A DNA stretch of 64,000 nucleotides from CAZQXD01 sp964597315 (GCA_964597315.1 CAZQXD010000016.1:4582-68581); one strand, 5' to 3'. Numbered from the stretch's first letter, positions 8,307 to 17,775 are shown. Numbers and translations are program-made. Notes: generated by a model not told the origin, from the letters alone.

Positions 8307-8522
8307 GGAAGCCACTGGCCTGCCCCCGATCGTCTAGCCGCCAACTGCGTTTCCGACGTGCGCCGGGAGGGTCTGCAATACCCTGCGGCGACCAATAAAC
8401 TGTATTATTTAATGACCGAGGCCCAGCGGCGCAAGCTCACGGGAGTGCGGCTCAAGGACGAGGCCCATCCCAACGAGGGCAGCCTGGAGTCCACTTCGGG
8501 GAAAATATCCCCAGTCAGGTAA
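8307..8522 (+). pseudogene. Gene relic: open C-terminal fragment without a start
   Basis: A frame without a convincing start runs from a TAG at 8304 to a TAA at 8520-8522. The readable part includes VSDVRREGLQYPAATNKLYY and, further on, AQRRKLTGVRLKDEAHPNEG. The third codon positions are almost all G or C between 8418 and 8490, as in real genes here, and there is no competing gene. I do not recognise the family. It looks like the 3' end of a gene whose 5' part was lost. The rest of the 8086-8521 stretch holds no other feature I can support. Confidence 0.35.
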
Positions 8523-10144
8523 TGCTAATGCCCGTGTTTCAATCAGCCGATGAAGCAGCCCGGCTTGCCACCTTGCATCGCTACCGGATTCTTGATACCC
8601 CGTCGGAACCGGCTTTTGACGACCTCAACACCTTGGCGGCGCAGGTTTGCGATACCCCCATCGCCTTGATAACGCTGCTGGACGCCCACCGACAGTGGTT
8701 CAAGGCCCGGAAGGGAGTAGTGCTTCGGGAAACCCCCCGGGAGCATGCTTTTTGTGTTTATGCCCTGGCCAGGACCGATTTGCTGGAAGTGGCCGACGCC
8801 CTGGCGGACCCGCGCTTTGACCATAACCCCCTGGTGCTGAACTCCCCCCACATCCGTTTTTATGCCGGAGCGCCGCTCACCACGCCGGATGGCTATGTTC
8901 TTGGCACCTTATGTGTTCTCGACTACGTTCCCCGCCGCCTGGAGCCTCACCAGCGACGCAGCCTAGCGACCCTGGCCGGGGCGGTTATCACCCAATTGGA
9001 ACTGCGCCTTCAGGCCCTGGAGCGGGAAAAGGTCGAACGGTTGTTACAGGCCAAAGACGAACAATTCCGGCAGTTGGCGAACCACCTCCATGAAATCATC
9101 TGGATGTACGACTGCCGCGAACAACGAGTGCTTTATGCCAGCACGGCCTACGAAACGGTTTACGGGCGTTCCCGTGAGCAGCTATACGCCAATCCGGCGG
9201 ACTGGCTGAAAGCGGTATACCCCGTAGATCAAGCAAGCGCCCGAAAAGCCCACCAACAAGCCTCGAAATGCGAGTTTGACGTGAGCTATCGAATCCGCCA
9301 TCCCAGTGGGGAACAGCGTTGGATTCGCGACCGGGGTTTCCCGGTACGCAACCCCAAGGGCGAGATATACCGTATCGCTGGCATTGCCGAGGACATCACC
9401 GAAGCCCATCGGCTGCAACAGCTTCAGGCGGACCTGGCCCAACAGAGTCGTCATACCTTGGTGGGTGAACTGGCTTCGGGACTGGCCCATGAAATCAATC
9501 AGCCCCTGACCGCCATCATCACCTATACGGATACTGGGCGCACTTTGTTGAATCAACATCGTGATACGCCCAAAGCCGTGAAACATCTGCTTCGCGCCAT
9601 CGCCGAGCAGGGTCGGCGGGCGGGGGAGATTATCCAGCGATTGCGGAGCTTAATTCGCAAGACTGGGCCGTATCGAGAAATCACCCACCTCAACGACGTG
9701 GTTCGCGAAGTGGCATGCCTGGTGAAGGGCAAGGCCCGGGACCAGCAGGTGGAGTTGGTGCTTGAATTGGCGGAGCAGTTGCCGCCAATTAAGGCGGACA
9801 TCATTCAGATCCAACAGGTGATCCTCCATTTGCTGAACAACAGCATCGAGGCCATGGCCACCCAGAACAGCTCTCCCCGACGGCTGTTAGTACGCACCGC
9901 CAGCACCGAACACACCGTGGAAGTATCAGTCACCGACACTGGTCCTGGACTCCCCCTAGGGGCGGAAGGCTCGATATTTGACCCTTTTTTCACCACCAAG
10001 ACGAATAGCATGGGCTTGGGCCTGACCATTTGTCAGAGCATCGTCAACACCCATGGCGGCCATTTATTGACCAGCCTGGAGACTCAGCAGGGTTCAACAT
10101 TTCGGTTCACATTACCCACCCTGGAATCTGATAACCACCACTAA
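8522..10144 (+). CDS. GAF-PAS sensor histidine kinase, soluble
   Basis: Sensor kinase of 540 residues without membrane segments. A GAF domain occupies about 10-165 (ending at YVLGTLCVLD), a PAS domain with PAC tail about 180-295 (IAGIAEDITEAH), then HisKA of the FixL/NtrB/DctB type with phospho-acceptor His323 (ELASGLAHEINQPL), and HATPase with N box LLNNSIEAM, G1 DTGPGLP and G2 MGLGLTICQSIV. GAF plus PAS suggests sensing of a small cytoplasmic ligand or redox state. No response regulator is adjacent, so it is an orphan kinase. Either ATG (8522 or 8528) could start it. Confidence 0.87.
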   Translation: MLMPVFQSADEAARLATLHRYRILDTPSEPAFDDLNTLAAQVCDTPIALITLLDAHRQWFKARKGVVLRETPREHAFCVYALARTDLLEVADALADPRFDHNPLVLNSPHIRFYAGAPLTTPDGYVLGTLCVLDYVPRRLEPHQRRSLATLAGAVITQLELRLQALEREKVERLLQAKDEQFRQLANHLHEIIWMYDCREQRVLYASTAYETVYGRSREQLYANPADWLKAVYPVDQASARKAHQQASKCEFDVSYRIRHPSGEQRWIRDRGFPVRNPKGEIYRIAGIAEDITEAHRLQQLQADLAQQSRHTLVGELASGLAHEINQPLTAIITYTDTGRTLLNQHRDTPKAVKHLLRAIAEQGRRAGEIIQRLRSLIRKTGPYREITHLNDVVREVACLVKGKARDQQVELVLELAEQLPPIKADIIQIQQVILHLLNNSIEAMATQNSSPRRLLVRTASTEHTVEVSVTDTGPGLPLGAEGSIFDPFFTTKTNSMGLGLTICQSIVNTHGGHLLTSLETQQGSTFRFTLPTLESDNHH

Positions 10145-10215
10145 ACCCCATGCATCTGCTACGGTTAGAGCGGATCGCACCGCAACGGGGCGGCAACCGC
10201 CGAGGTGACACTCAA

Positions 10216-10755
10216 ATGACAGCGACTTTGGTTTTGACGGTGATAGGCCGCGACCGACCCGGCCTAGTGGACACCCTCTCACGCACCGTGGCCGAGCATG
10301 AGGGCAATTGGCTTGAAAGCCGCATGGCTCGTCTGGCTGGACAGTTCGCCGGCATTCTCCAGGTAGCGGCGCCCGAGGCCCGGACCGCCGACCTGACGAC
10401 CGCTCTCACCCGCCTGGAGACCCAAGGTCTTACCGTGGTGGTAACGGCCGCCAACCCGGAACCACTGGAGCGTCACCGCGCCTTGTGGCTGGAGCTACTC
10501 GGGCAGGATCGGCCAGGAATCGTGCGGGAGATATCTCACGCCTTGGCGGAGATAGGGGTGAGCATCGACGAGTTGACCACCGAAACCCTGAGCGGCTCCA
10601 TGTCCGGGGAAACCCTGTTCCAGGCATCCCTCCAGCTACGCGCCCCGGAGCGGATAGCCCTGGAGACCGTGCAAGCGCGCCTGGAATCCATTGCCGATGA
10701 ACTGATGGTGGATATCACCCTAGACGATGACAACGAAGAACCCTGCTGCATGTGA
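10216..10755 (+). CDS. GcvR-like tandem ACT-domain protein
   Basis: Protein of 179 residues made of two ACT domains (about 1-75 and 85-165), each opening with the ligand-loop pattern DRPG (VIGRDRPGLVDTLS and LLGQDRPGIVREIS). This is the architecture of GcvR, which represses glycine cleavage genes through GcvA in enterobacteria. The first domain also has the typical NWLESRMARLAGQFAG segment. I moved the start to the ATG at 10216, which has GAGG nine bases upstream; an upstream frame to 10150 adds an unrelated basic leader. The C-terminus ends in acidic residues and CCM. Confidence 0.82.
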   Translation: MTATLVLTVIGRDRPGLVDTLSRTVAEHEGNWLESRMARLAGQFAGILQVAAPEARTADLTTALTRLETQGLTVVVTAANPEPLERHRALWLELLGQDRPGIVREISHALAEIGVSIDELTTETLSGSMSGETLFQASLQLRAPERIALETVQARLESIADELMVDITLDDDNEEPCCM

Positions 10756-10773
10756 GTCCTACGCCCGATGCTT

Positions 10774-10809
10774 CCTACAGCGCGGGATCGGGGATTCCCG
10801 CGCTGTAGG
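10774..10809. terminator. Strong intergenic hairpin without a U-tract
   Basis: A perfect 14-bp inverted repeat (CCTACAGCGCGGGA) with an 8-base loop lies between the convergent ends of the GcvR-like gene and nasA. It is symmetric and could stop transcription from both sides or protect the mRNA ends, but no run of T follows on either strand. It may be a factor-dependent terminator or a repetitive palindrome. Confidence 0.5.
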
Positions 10810-10818
10810 CGGGTACTC

Positions 10819-13509
10819 TCAGGCCACGTGCCGACCCTGGGTCTGGGCGATGAGTTTGCGCAATTCAGGCACACAAGAGCCACAATTGGTGCCAGCCTGC
10901 AGAGCCGCTCCCACCTGCTCGGGGCTGGTCAGCCCGTCCTGGCGAATAGCCTTGATCAAAGTGTTGACCCCCACCCCAAAGCAGGCGCAGACCAGCCGTC
11001 CCTGATCCTCCTGACCACGCCCGGGCCGGCCCGCCAACAGCGAAGCCCGTTCGGGGCTGTCCAGGGACGGACGTTTGAAGAGGCCCGCCAGCCAGGAACG
11101 GGGCGGCAGCTCGTGATCGGGGGCGATGAACACACAGTACTCCAGGCGCCCATCCAGTAAAGCCGCGCCCCGGTAATGGCCGGCTGCGGCGTCCAGGTAA
11201 TCAATCCACTGGATAGGCAATGGTTCCGCATCCGAGGAACTCGGGACAGCCTCCCGTAACGCGGCCTCCAGATTCGTCACTTGGGCTTCTCCGGCGATTT
11301 CGTAGCGATGAAAACCCTCCCCGCGCACGTCCACTCGGTAGCTCAATGGAGTCGGCCAGTCCCGTAGGTCCAGACGCCGACGGGACAACACAAACCCTTG
11401 CCAGGCCGGCCGATAGGGCTGAATGCGCACGGGTGTATGCTTGGATTCGGGTTGACCGGACAGGGGGTCCACGGCGGGGTTGACCACGGCATCGATACGC
11501 CCGGTCAGGGCATGGCACTCACCCCAGTGCATGGGCACAAACACCGACCCCGGCTGCTGATCATCGTTGACCTTGGCCCGTACGATGGCCTCCCCCCAAC
11601 GACTAGTGACCCGCACCAGCCCGTCGTGGCGGATATTGAAGGCCAAGGCGTCCACCGGGTGCAGCTCGGCGTAGGGTTCGGGCACATGGGCCGAAAGACG
11701 GGGGGATTTTGCGGTGCGGGTCAGGGTGTGCCAGTGGTCCCGTACCCGGCCGGTATTGAGTACCAGCGGGAAGCGATCATCGGGTCCATTGGCGGGATGA
11801 CGCTCCCCCACTGCAATCAGTCGCGCCCGGCGGCCGGGGGTAAAGAATCGACCGTTCCCGAACAGCCGCTCCCCGCCCTTCCCCAGAGGCCATTGCAATG
11901 GCGCCAAGTTATCATAGGCGGCCTTATCCAGGGCAGCTAGGGCGCTGATATCAAAATCCCTCGCCCCATCGTTCTCCACCCCGGACAACGCGGCATGTTC
12001 CCTGAAAATCTGGTCCGGGCCATGGTAGTCGAAGCCGGTGGCGAAACCCATGCGCCGGGCCACCTGGGCGATGATCCACCAGTCCGCCCGGGCCTCTCCG
12101 GGCGGGGGCAGAAACGCCCGCTGCCGAGTGATGCGCCGCTCGGAGTTGGTGACCGTGCCATCCTTCTCCCCCCAGGCCAGGGCCGGTAGGCGAACGTGCG
12201 CCATGGCCATGGTGTCGGTATCGCGCACCACATCGGAGACCACCACCAGTTCGCAGCGGCGCAGGGCATCCCGCACCGCATCGGCGTCGGGCATGCTAAC
12301 GGCTGGATTGGTGGCCATGATCCACACCGCTTTAACCTCGCCCCGGGCCACGGCCTGGAACAGCTCAACGGCCTTGAGTCCGGGCCGGTCAGCCATGGCC
12401 GGCGCCTGCCAGAAGCGCCGAACCCGCTCCACCGACTCCGGGTCGAAGTCCATATGGGCGGCTAACTGATTGGCCAGCCCTCCCACCTCCCGTCCACCCA
12501 TGGCATTGGGCTGTCCAGTAATGGAGAACGGTCCCATGCCGGGGCGACCGATACGCCCGGTGGCCAAGTGGCAGTTGATAATGGTATTGACCTTATCGAC
12601 CCCATAAGAGGACTGGTTCGCGCCCTGGGACCATAGGGTGACGGTTTTCTCGGTGCGGGAAAATAAGCTATAAAACTCGGCCACCTGTTCCTCGGACAGC
12701 CCGCAGGCGGCGGCCACGGCGGGTATGGTGGGTGCGTTCTCCCGGGCCGCGTTCAGGGCCGTCCAATACCCTTCAACATGGTTTTCCAGGAAATTGAAAT
12801 CCACCTGATCATCTTTATGAAGATGATATAACAAGCCATTAAATAATGCGGTGTCACTGCCAGGGCGCACAGCCAGATGCAAATCAGCATTGTCACAACT
12901 GTCGGTGCGCCGAGGGTCGATCACCACCAGCTTGCTTGCGGATTTGCTCCGTCGAGCCGCCAACAGACGCTGATGCAACACCGGATGGCACCAAGCCAGG
13001 TTAGCGCCCACCAGGACCACCAAATCAGCTTGCTCTAGGTCTTCATAACAGCCGGGCACCGTATCGGACCCAAAGGCTCGCTTGTGGGCAACGACACTAG
13101 AGGACATGCACAGCCGGGAGTTGGTATCGATATTGGCCGAGCCGATGAAGCCTTTCATCAGCTTGTTAGCCACATAATAGTCTTCGGTAAGCAATTGCCC
13201 GGAGACGTAAAAGGCCACGGCTTGGGGTCCATGCTCCCGGATCACCCGCTGAAAACCTTCTGACACGGCGTTTAAGGCGGTGTCCCAGTCCACTGGCCGA
13301 CCATGCAGTTCGGGGCGCAACAAGCGGTCGTCCAGCTCCAGGGTTTCGCCCAGAGCAGCGCCCTTGGAACACAACCGGCCAACATTGGCCGGGTGGCGCT
13401 GATCGCCCTGAACCCGAATCCCACCCTCGGCAAGCCGCTCCGCCACGACACCGCAGCCTACCCCGCAGTAGGGACAGGTGGTACGAACTTCCCCTAGCTG
13501 TTCGGCCAT
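10819..13509 (-). CDS. nasA: Assimilatory nitrate reductase catalytic subunit
   Basis: Cytoplasmic molybdopterin enzyme of 896 residues that reduces nitrate to nitrite for assimilation. An N-terminal [4Fe-4S] site (CPYCGVGCGVV ... GRLCSKG) is followed by the bis-MGD oxidoreductase body and a molydopterin-dinucleotide-binding domain (LNTGRVRDHWHT). A C-terminal BFD-like [2Fe-2S] domain (VCACFGVGV ... GTNCGSC) ends the protein, as in NasA of enterobacteria and pseudomonads. The ATG at 13509 has GAGGAGG just upstream; a longer frame to 13638 reads through the nirD overlap and was rejected. It is the last gene of the nasS-nirB-nirD-nasA operon, 10 bases after nirD. There is no signal peptide, as expected for the assimilatory enzyme. 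Confidence 0.95.
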   Translation of the reverse strand: MAEQLGEVRTTCPYCGVGCGVVAERLAEGGIRVQGDQRHPANVGRLCSKGAALGETLELDDRLLRPELHGRPVDWDTALNAVSEGFQRVIREHGPQAVAFYVSGQLLTEDYYVANKLMKGFIGSANIDTNSRLCMSSSVVAHKRAFGSDTVPGCYEDLEQADLVVLVGANLAWCHPVLHQRLLAARRSKSASKLVVIDPRRTDSCDNADLHLAVRPGSDTALFNGLLYHLHKDDQVDFNFLENHVEGYWTALNAARENAPTIPAVAAACGLSEEQVAEFYSLFSRTEKTVTLWSQGANQSSYGVDKVNTIINCHLATGRIGRPGMGPFSITGQPNAMGGREVGGLANQLAAHMDFDPESVERVRRFWQAPAMADRPGLKAVELFQAVARGEVKAVWIMATNPAVSMPDADAVRDALRRCELVVVSDVVRDTDTMAMAHVRLPALAWGEKDGTVTNSERRITRQRAFLPPPGEARADWWIIAQVARRMGFATGFDYHGPDQIFREHAALSGVENDGARDFDISALAALDKAAYDNLAPLQWPLGKGGERLFGNGRFFTPGRRARLIAVGERHPANGPDDRFPLVLNTGRVRDHWHTLTRTAKSPRLSAHVPEPYAELHPVDALAFNIRHDGLVRVTSRWGEAIVRAKVNDDQQPGSVFVPMHWGECHALTGRIDAVVNPAVDPLSGQPESKHTPVRIQPYRPAWQGFVLSRRRLDLRDWPTPLSYRVDVRGEGFHRYEIAGEAQVTNLEAALREAVPSSSDAEPLPIQWIDYLDAAAGHYRGAALLDGRLEYCVFIAPDHELPPRSWLAGLFKRPSLDSPERASLLAGRPGRGQEDQGRLVCACFGVGVNTLIKAIRQDGLTSPEQVGAALQAGTNCGSCVPELRKLIAQTQGRHVA

Positions 13510-13519
13510 GATGACCTCC

Positions 13520-13864
13520 TCAGGCGCAGTGGCGCTGGGCCGAAGCCGCCAGGGCCTCGGCGGCCAGCAGCACCCGATTGTTTTCCACCTTGACCGGATA
13601 GCGTGGAGCACAACCCTGGTCCGGGGCCACGGCCTCACCGGAGTCCAGCTCCAGCACCCAGTTGTGCAAGGGGCAGGTCACCCGTTTGCCATGGACAATG
13701 CCCTGGGACAGGGGGCCGCCCCGATGGGGACAGCGATCATTCAGGGCAAACACTTCATCCAAGGCGGTGCGGAACACGGCGATATCGCCCCGGGGCGATT
13801 CCACCACTCGGGCGCCCAGCCGGGGGATGTCTTCAAGGGCGCAAAGGTCGAGCCAGTCGCTCAT
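13520..13864 (-). CDS. nirD: Nitrite reductase small subunit (Rieske-type)
   Basis: Protein of 114 residues forming a Rieske [2Fe-2S] fold: the ligand boxes are CPHRGGPL and CPLHNW, separated as in NirD. It partners NirB in NADH-dependent reduction of nitrite to ammonium in the cytoplasm. Some NirD proteins lack the cluster ligands, but here both Cys-His pairs are present, so a cluster is expected. The start ATG at 13864 has GGAG seven bases upstream. It lies between nirB and nasA. Confidence 0.92.
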   Translation of the reverse strand: MSDWLDLCALEDIPRLGARVVESPRGDIAVFRTALDEVFALNDRCPHRGGPLSQGIVHGKRVTCPLHNWVLELDSGEAVAPDQGCAPRYPVKVENNRVLLAAEALAASAQRHCA

Positions 13865-13922
13865 GAGTATTCTCCAAATGCAGCCGGGACGGAACCAGAA
13901 CACCGCCCCGGCAAAAGAGTTG

Positions 13923-16379
13923 TCAGGCCGCCGAACTGCTTTCCAGCGGTTTGATGGGGATGAACTGCCGGGCATGGGCCTGGCCACTGGCCCGCTCCGC
14001 CCAGGGGTCCACCTGGGCATGCTTTTGGGACTCCAGGAAGCGCTGGTGCAGAACCTTGCGGCCCTCCGGGTCCTCCAGTAGGCGCTGTTTGACGTAGGCC
14101 AGCCCCACCCGCTCGATCCAGGGGGCGGTGCGCTCCAGATAACGAGCCTCCTCCCGGTAGAGCTGCATATACGCTCCGGCGTACTCCATGACCTCGTCTT
14201 CGGTATTGACCTTGCACAGCAGTTCCGTGGCCTTGACGTGAACCCCACCGTTGCCGCCCACATGCAGTTCCCAACCCGAATCCACGGCCACCACGCCGAA
14301 GTCCTTGATGGTGGCCTCGGCGCAGTTGCGGGGGCAGCCGGAGACAGCCAGCTTGACCTTGTGGGGTGTCCAGGACCCCCAGGTCATCTGTTCGAGCTTG
14401 ATGCCCATGCCCGTGGAGTCCTGGGTGCCGAAGCGGCACCACTCGGAACCGACGCAAGTTTTGACGGTACGCAGGGATTTTCCGTAGGCATGACCGGAGA
14501 CCATGCCGGCCTGGTTCAGGTCGCCCCAAACCTTGGGCAGGTCCTCCTTCTTCACCCCCAGCAGGTCGATGCGCTGGCCGCCGGTGACCTTGACGGTGGG
14601 TATCTTGTATTTGTCCGCCACGTCGGCGATGGCCCGCAGTTCCTTGGGATTGGTGACGCCGCCCCACATCCGGGGCACCACCGAGTAGGTGCCGTCCTTC
14701 TGGATATTGGCGTGGGCGCGCTCGTTGATGAACCGGGACTGGTAATCGTCCTGGTACTCCCCGGGCCAGGCGCACAGCAGATAGTAGTTCACGGCCGGGC
14801 GGCAGGTGTGGCAGCCGTCGGGATTGCGCCACTCCATGAACTCGAACACTTCATGCACGCTCATCAGATGCTGCGCGCGCACGGTTTTGCGGACTTCCTC
14901 GTGGGTGAAGTGGGTGCAGGGGCACAGGGGCTTTTCCTTGGGCGCTTTGGAGTAATCGCCCCCGGCGGTGGCCGCCAGAATCTGCTCCACCAGCCCGGTG
15001 CAGGAGCCGCAGGAGCTGCTGGCCTTGGTATGGGCGCGCACCTCTTCCAGGGTGAACAGTTTTTTGTCGGTGATGGCCTTGACAACGGCCCCTTTGCAGA
15101 CGCCGTTGCAACCGCAGACTTCGGCGTCGTCGGGCATGGCCGCGGCGTTGTTGCCACCGTGGCCGGAGTCGCCGATATGGGCCTGGCCGAACAGGATATG
15201 CTGGCGGAAGGCGGAGATATCGGTGCCCTCACGCATCAACTGGAAATACCATGACCCATCCAGGGTATCGCCGTAGAGAACCGCGCCCTTGACCCGGTTT
15301 TCCTGGACCACTAGTTTCTTATAGACGCCCTGGGTGGGGTCTTGGAGCACCAGTTCCTCGGCCCCCGGACCACCCTGGAATTCGCCGGCGGAGAACAGGT
15401 CGATGCCGGTGACCTTGAGCTTGGTGTTGGTCACCGAACCCTGGTAGCGGGCGATGGCCAGTTTGACCAGGTGGTTGGCGCAGACCCGGGCCTGTTCCCA
15501 CAGGGGGGCGACCAGCCCATAGGTGGCGCCCCGGTGCTGAACACACTCGCCCACTGAGTAGACCCGGGGGTCGTAGGTCTGCATATTGTCATTGACCACG
15601 ATGCCCCGCTCGCAGTAGATGCCCACGGATTTGGCCAGTTCGATGTTGGGGCGGATGCCCACGGCCATCACCACCAGGTCGGCGGGGACCTCCAGGCCGT
15701 CCTTGAAGCGTACCGATCGCGCCCGTTCCTCGCCGAGGATGGCGGCGGTCTGGGCTTCCATCAGAAACCGCATGCCCCGCTCCTCCAGGCTCTGGCGCAG
15801 CATCCGAGCGGCCACCCCGTCCAGTTGCCGCTCCATGAGAAAACCCTGGATGTGTACTACGGTCACCTGCATACCCTGCTTCATCAGGCCATTGGCGGCC
15901 TCCAGGCCCAGCAGCCCGCCGCCAATCACCACCGCGTGCTTTTTGCCGGAGCGGGCGGTCTCCAGCATGATGTCCACGTCCTTGATGTCCCTGAAGGTGA
16001 TCACCCCCTCCAGGTCGGAACCCGGTACAGGGATGACGAAGGGGTTGGACCCGGTGGCCAGCAGCAGCCAATCATAGTCGGCTTCCACCCCATTGGCGGC
16101 GATTACCTTGCGCTGGCGCCGGTCGATGTGGGTGACCGGGCTGCCGGTGTGCAGGGTGATGCCCCGCTCGGCGTACCAGTCCCGGTCGTTAATCATGATC
16201 TGGTCGACGGTCTTCTCCCCAGCCAGCACCGGGGAGAGCATAATCCGGTTGTAGTTACCGTGGGGCTCGGCGCCGAACACGGTGATCTCGAAGCGCTCCG
16301 GCTCTAGGGCCAGCAGTTCCTCGATGGTGCGCATGCCGGCCATGCCGTTGCCCACCAGTACCAGTTTCTCTTTGCTCAT
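13923..16379 (-). CDS. nirB: NADH-dependent nitrite reductase large subunit
   Basis: Cytoplasmic siroheme enzyme of 818 residues that reduces nitrite to ammonium with six electrons from NADH. In order: FAD/NAD(P)H pyridine nucleotide-disulfide module (1-290; LVGNGMAGM and VIGGGLLGLEAA), a BFD-like [2Fe-2S] domain (about 420-470; CGCNGVC ... SSSCGSC), and the ferredoxin-like plus siroheme/[4Fe-4S] domains (CVGSEWC and VSGCPRNC carry the four cluster cysteines). All cofactor motifs are intact. The siroheme it needs must be made in part outside the reduced CysG-like gene at 19.1 kb. It lies 18 bases downstream of the nasS-like gene. Confidence 0.96.
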   Translation of the reverse strand: MSKEKLVLVGNGMAGMRTIEELLALEPERFEITVFGAEPHGNYNRIMLSPVLAGEKTVDQIMINDRDWYAERGITLHTGSPVTHIDRRQRKVIAANGVEADYDWLLLATGSNPFVIPVPGSDLEGVITFRDIKDVDIMLETARSGKKHAVVIGGGLLGLEAANGLMKQGMQVTVVHIQGFLMERQLDGVAARMLRQSLEERGMRFLMEAQTAAILGEERARSVRFKDGLEVPADLVVMAVGIRPNIELAKSVGIYCERGIVVNDNMQTYDPRVYSVGECVQHRGATYGLVAPLWEQARVCANHLVKLAIARYQGSVTNTKLKVTGIDLFSAGEFQGGPGAEELVLQDPTQGVYKKLVVQENRVKGAVLYGDTLDGSWYFQLMREGTDISAFRQHILFGQAHIGDSGHGGNNAAAMPDDAEVCGCNGVCKGAVVKAITDKKLFTLEEVRAHTKASSSCGSCTGLVEQILAATAGGDYSKAPKEKPLCPCTHFTHEEVRKTVRAQHLMSVHEVFEFMEWRNPDGCHTCRPAVNYYLLCAWPGEYQDDYQSRFINERAHANIQKDGTYSVVPRMWGGVTNPKELRAIADVADKYKIPTVKVTGGQRIDLLGVKKEDLPKVWGDLNQAGMVSGHAYGKSLRTVKTCVGSEWCRFGTQDSTGMGIKLEQMTWGSWTPHKVKLAVSGCPRNCAEATIKDFGVVAVDSGWELHVGGNGGVHVKATELLCKVNTEDEVMEYAGAYMQLYREEARYLERTAPWIERVGLAYVKQRLLEDPEGRKVLHQRFLESQKHAQVDPWAERASGQAHARQFIPIKPLESSSAA

Positions 16380-16397
16380 GGTTCGCGGTCCTCGGAA

Positions 16398-17696
16398 TCA
16401 AAAAGGGTTGTGAGTGGCGACCGGCTGGGTCGGCGCGTGGCGCTCGGGGGAGCTGCCCTGGGCGCGCTGGACCCGCCAGGGTCCGACGGTCGGGATTTCG
16501 AACACCTGCTCGTCGCAAAATCGGTCCGGCCCCATGGGGATGGGCCGGGTAGCCTGCTCCAGGATCCAAGGCTCGGCGTGGGCGCCCTCGGCCTTGTGGT
16601 CCACGGTCGGGTAATCCACCCCGGCGGCGGCCGCGACTTCCCGGTACAGGTCCGGGCGGAATACGGTTCTGGCCGTTTCCAGCAGGTCCACCGGGCGATG
16701 CACTTGCCCCCAGCGGTCCATCTGCTCCAGATACCAGGCGGCCTGGGAAACCCAGGGGAAGTTGGCGGCGTGGCGGTGGAAGCGGTTGAAATCCGGCAGC
16801 GCCTGTGGGGTGGCGTCCCGGGCATAGGGAAAACGCCCGGTGAGAGAGGCTAGCACCACCTCCAGTGGGGCGTTGGCATAGGCGGTTCGGGCTACCAGCT
16901 TGGCTGCTTTCAGCCGATTGCCGGGGTCGTCCAGCCAGCGACAGGCCTCCAGCAGCGCCCCGATCAGCGCCCGGTGCGTACGGGGGTGCGTCTCGGCCCA
17001 AGTTTCCGTCACCGCCAGCACCTTTTCTGCCCGTCCCCCCCAAATATCGGCGCTGGTGGCCACCACCCGGCCCAGACCCAACTGCACCGCCCGCTGGTTC
17101 CAAGGCTCACCCACGCAAAAGCCGTCGATGCGCCCGGCGCGCAGGTTGGCGACCATCTGCGGCGGCGGAATGACGATCAGCCGCATGGCCCGATCCGGGT
17201 CCACCCCGGCGGCGGCCAGCCAGTAACGCAGTTCGTAGAAATGGGGAGAGATCGCGGAGACCGTCGCCAACGTGGGTGGCGGAAGGCCGACGACCCGATC
17301 GGCCTCAGACAGGGTCTTGAAGGCTCGGGGGTTGATGGGTACCTCGGCCATGGCCTCCGGGTCCACTGCCAGCAGCCGCTGATACAGGGTTTCGGACACG
17401 GTTATGGCATTGCCCCCCAGGTCCAGCACCAGACCGGTCAGCATGGGCAAAGGCGGGCAGCCCACCCCCAGAGTGGCGGCCAGGGGCATGGATGCCAGAG
17501 CCTGGGCGCCGTCCAGGTCTCCCGATGCTAGACCGCCGCGAACTGCCTCCCAGGCGCTCATGCGGACCAGGGTTACGTCCAAGCCATGGCGGCGGAACAG
17601 CCCCTGCTCGGCCGCCACCGCCAGGGGAACGCAGTCGGTCAAAGGCACGAAGCCCAGGCGCAACTGGGTTTTTTCCAAAGGAATAGAATCGCTCAT
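16398..17696 (-). CDS. nasS: NasS-like cytoplasmic nitrate sensor (NrtA/CmpA-type binding protein)
   Basis: Protein of 432 residues of the NrtA/CmpA nitrate/bicarbonate-binding family (LRLGFVPLTDCVPLAVAAEQ, FCVGEPWNQRAV, AWYLEQMDRWGQ). Crucially, from the ATG at 17696 it has no signal peptide or lipobox (MSDSIPLEKTQLRLGF), so it is cytoplasmic, as NasS is and transport-type NrtA is not. NasS holds the ANTAR protein NasT inactive until nitrate or nitrite binds. It heads the nirB-nirD-nasA operon. The leader upstream carries the kind of hairpin NasT recognises. No nasT lies in the window. The longer frame to 17882 would add the leader RNA to the protein and is rejected. Confidence 0.8.
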   Translation of the reverse strand: MSDSIPLEKTQLRLGFVPLTDCVPLAVAAEQGLFRRHGLDVTLVRMSAWEAVRGGLASGDLDGAQALASMPLAATLGVGCPPLPMLTGLVLDLGGNAITVSETLYQRLLAVDPEAMAEVPINPRAFKTLSEADRVVGLPPPTLATVSAISPHFYELRYWLAAAGVDPDRAMRLIVIPPPQMVANLRAGRIDGFCVGEPWNQRAVQLGLGRVVATSADIWGGRAEKVLAVTETWAETHPRTHRALIGALLEACRWLDDPGNRLKAAKLVARTAYANAPLEVVLASLTGRFPYARDATPQALPDFNRFHRHAANFPWVSQAAWYLEQMDRWGQVHRPVDLLETARTVFRPDLYREVAAAAGVDYPTVDHKAEGAHAEPWILEQATRPIPMGPDRFCDEQVFEIPTVGPWRVQRAQGSSPERHAPTQPVATHNPF

Positions 17697-17698
17697 GC

Positions 17699-17758
17699 TC
17701 AAGCCGCTCCCTGCCAGCCAGGACCTGAAACTGTCAAGGTATGTCTGGCGTCGTACAT
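17699..17758 (-). CDS. 19-codon leader ORF upstream of nasS
   Basis: The frame starts with ATG at 17758, seven bases after a strong AAGGAG, and encodes MYDARHTLTVSGPGWQGAA. Its TGA lies 2 bases before the nasS ATG, in another frame. The ribosome site is better than that of nasS itself, so nasS may be translated by coupling or reinitiation. It lies downstream of the leader terminator, so it would be made only on read-through. It could also be fortuitous. Confidence 0.4.
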   Translation of the reverse strand: MYDARHTLTVSGPGWQGAA

Positions 17759-17775
17759 TGCCGATCTCCTTGCTG

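Noticed and set aside
13861..14832. 323-codon frame overlapping nirB in the same direction
   Set aside because: An alternative frame of nirB, rich in Gly/Arg/Pro, without motifs.
14238..15254. 338-codon plus-strand frame opposite nirB
   Set aside because: The nirB frame is intact with all cofactor motifs; the antisense frame is Gly/Val/His-rich with no recognisable domain.
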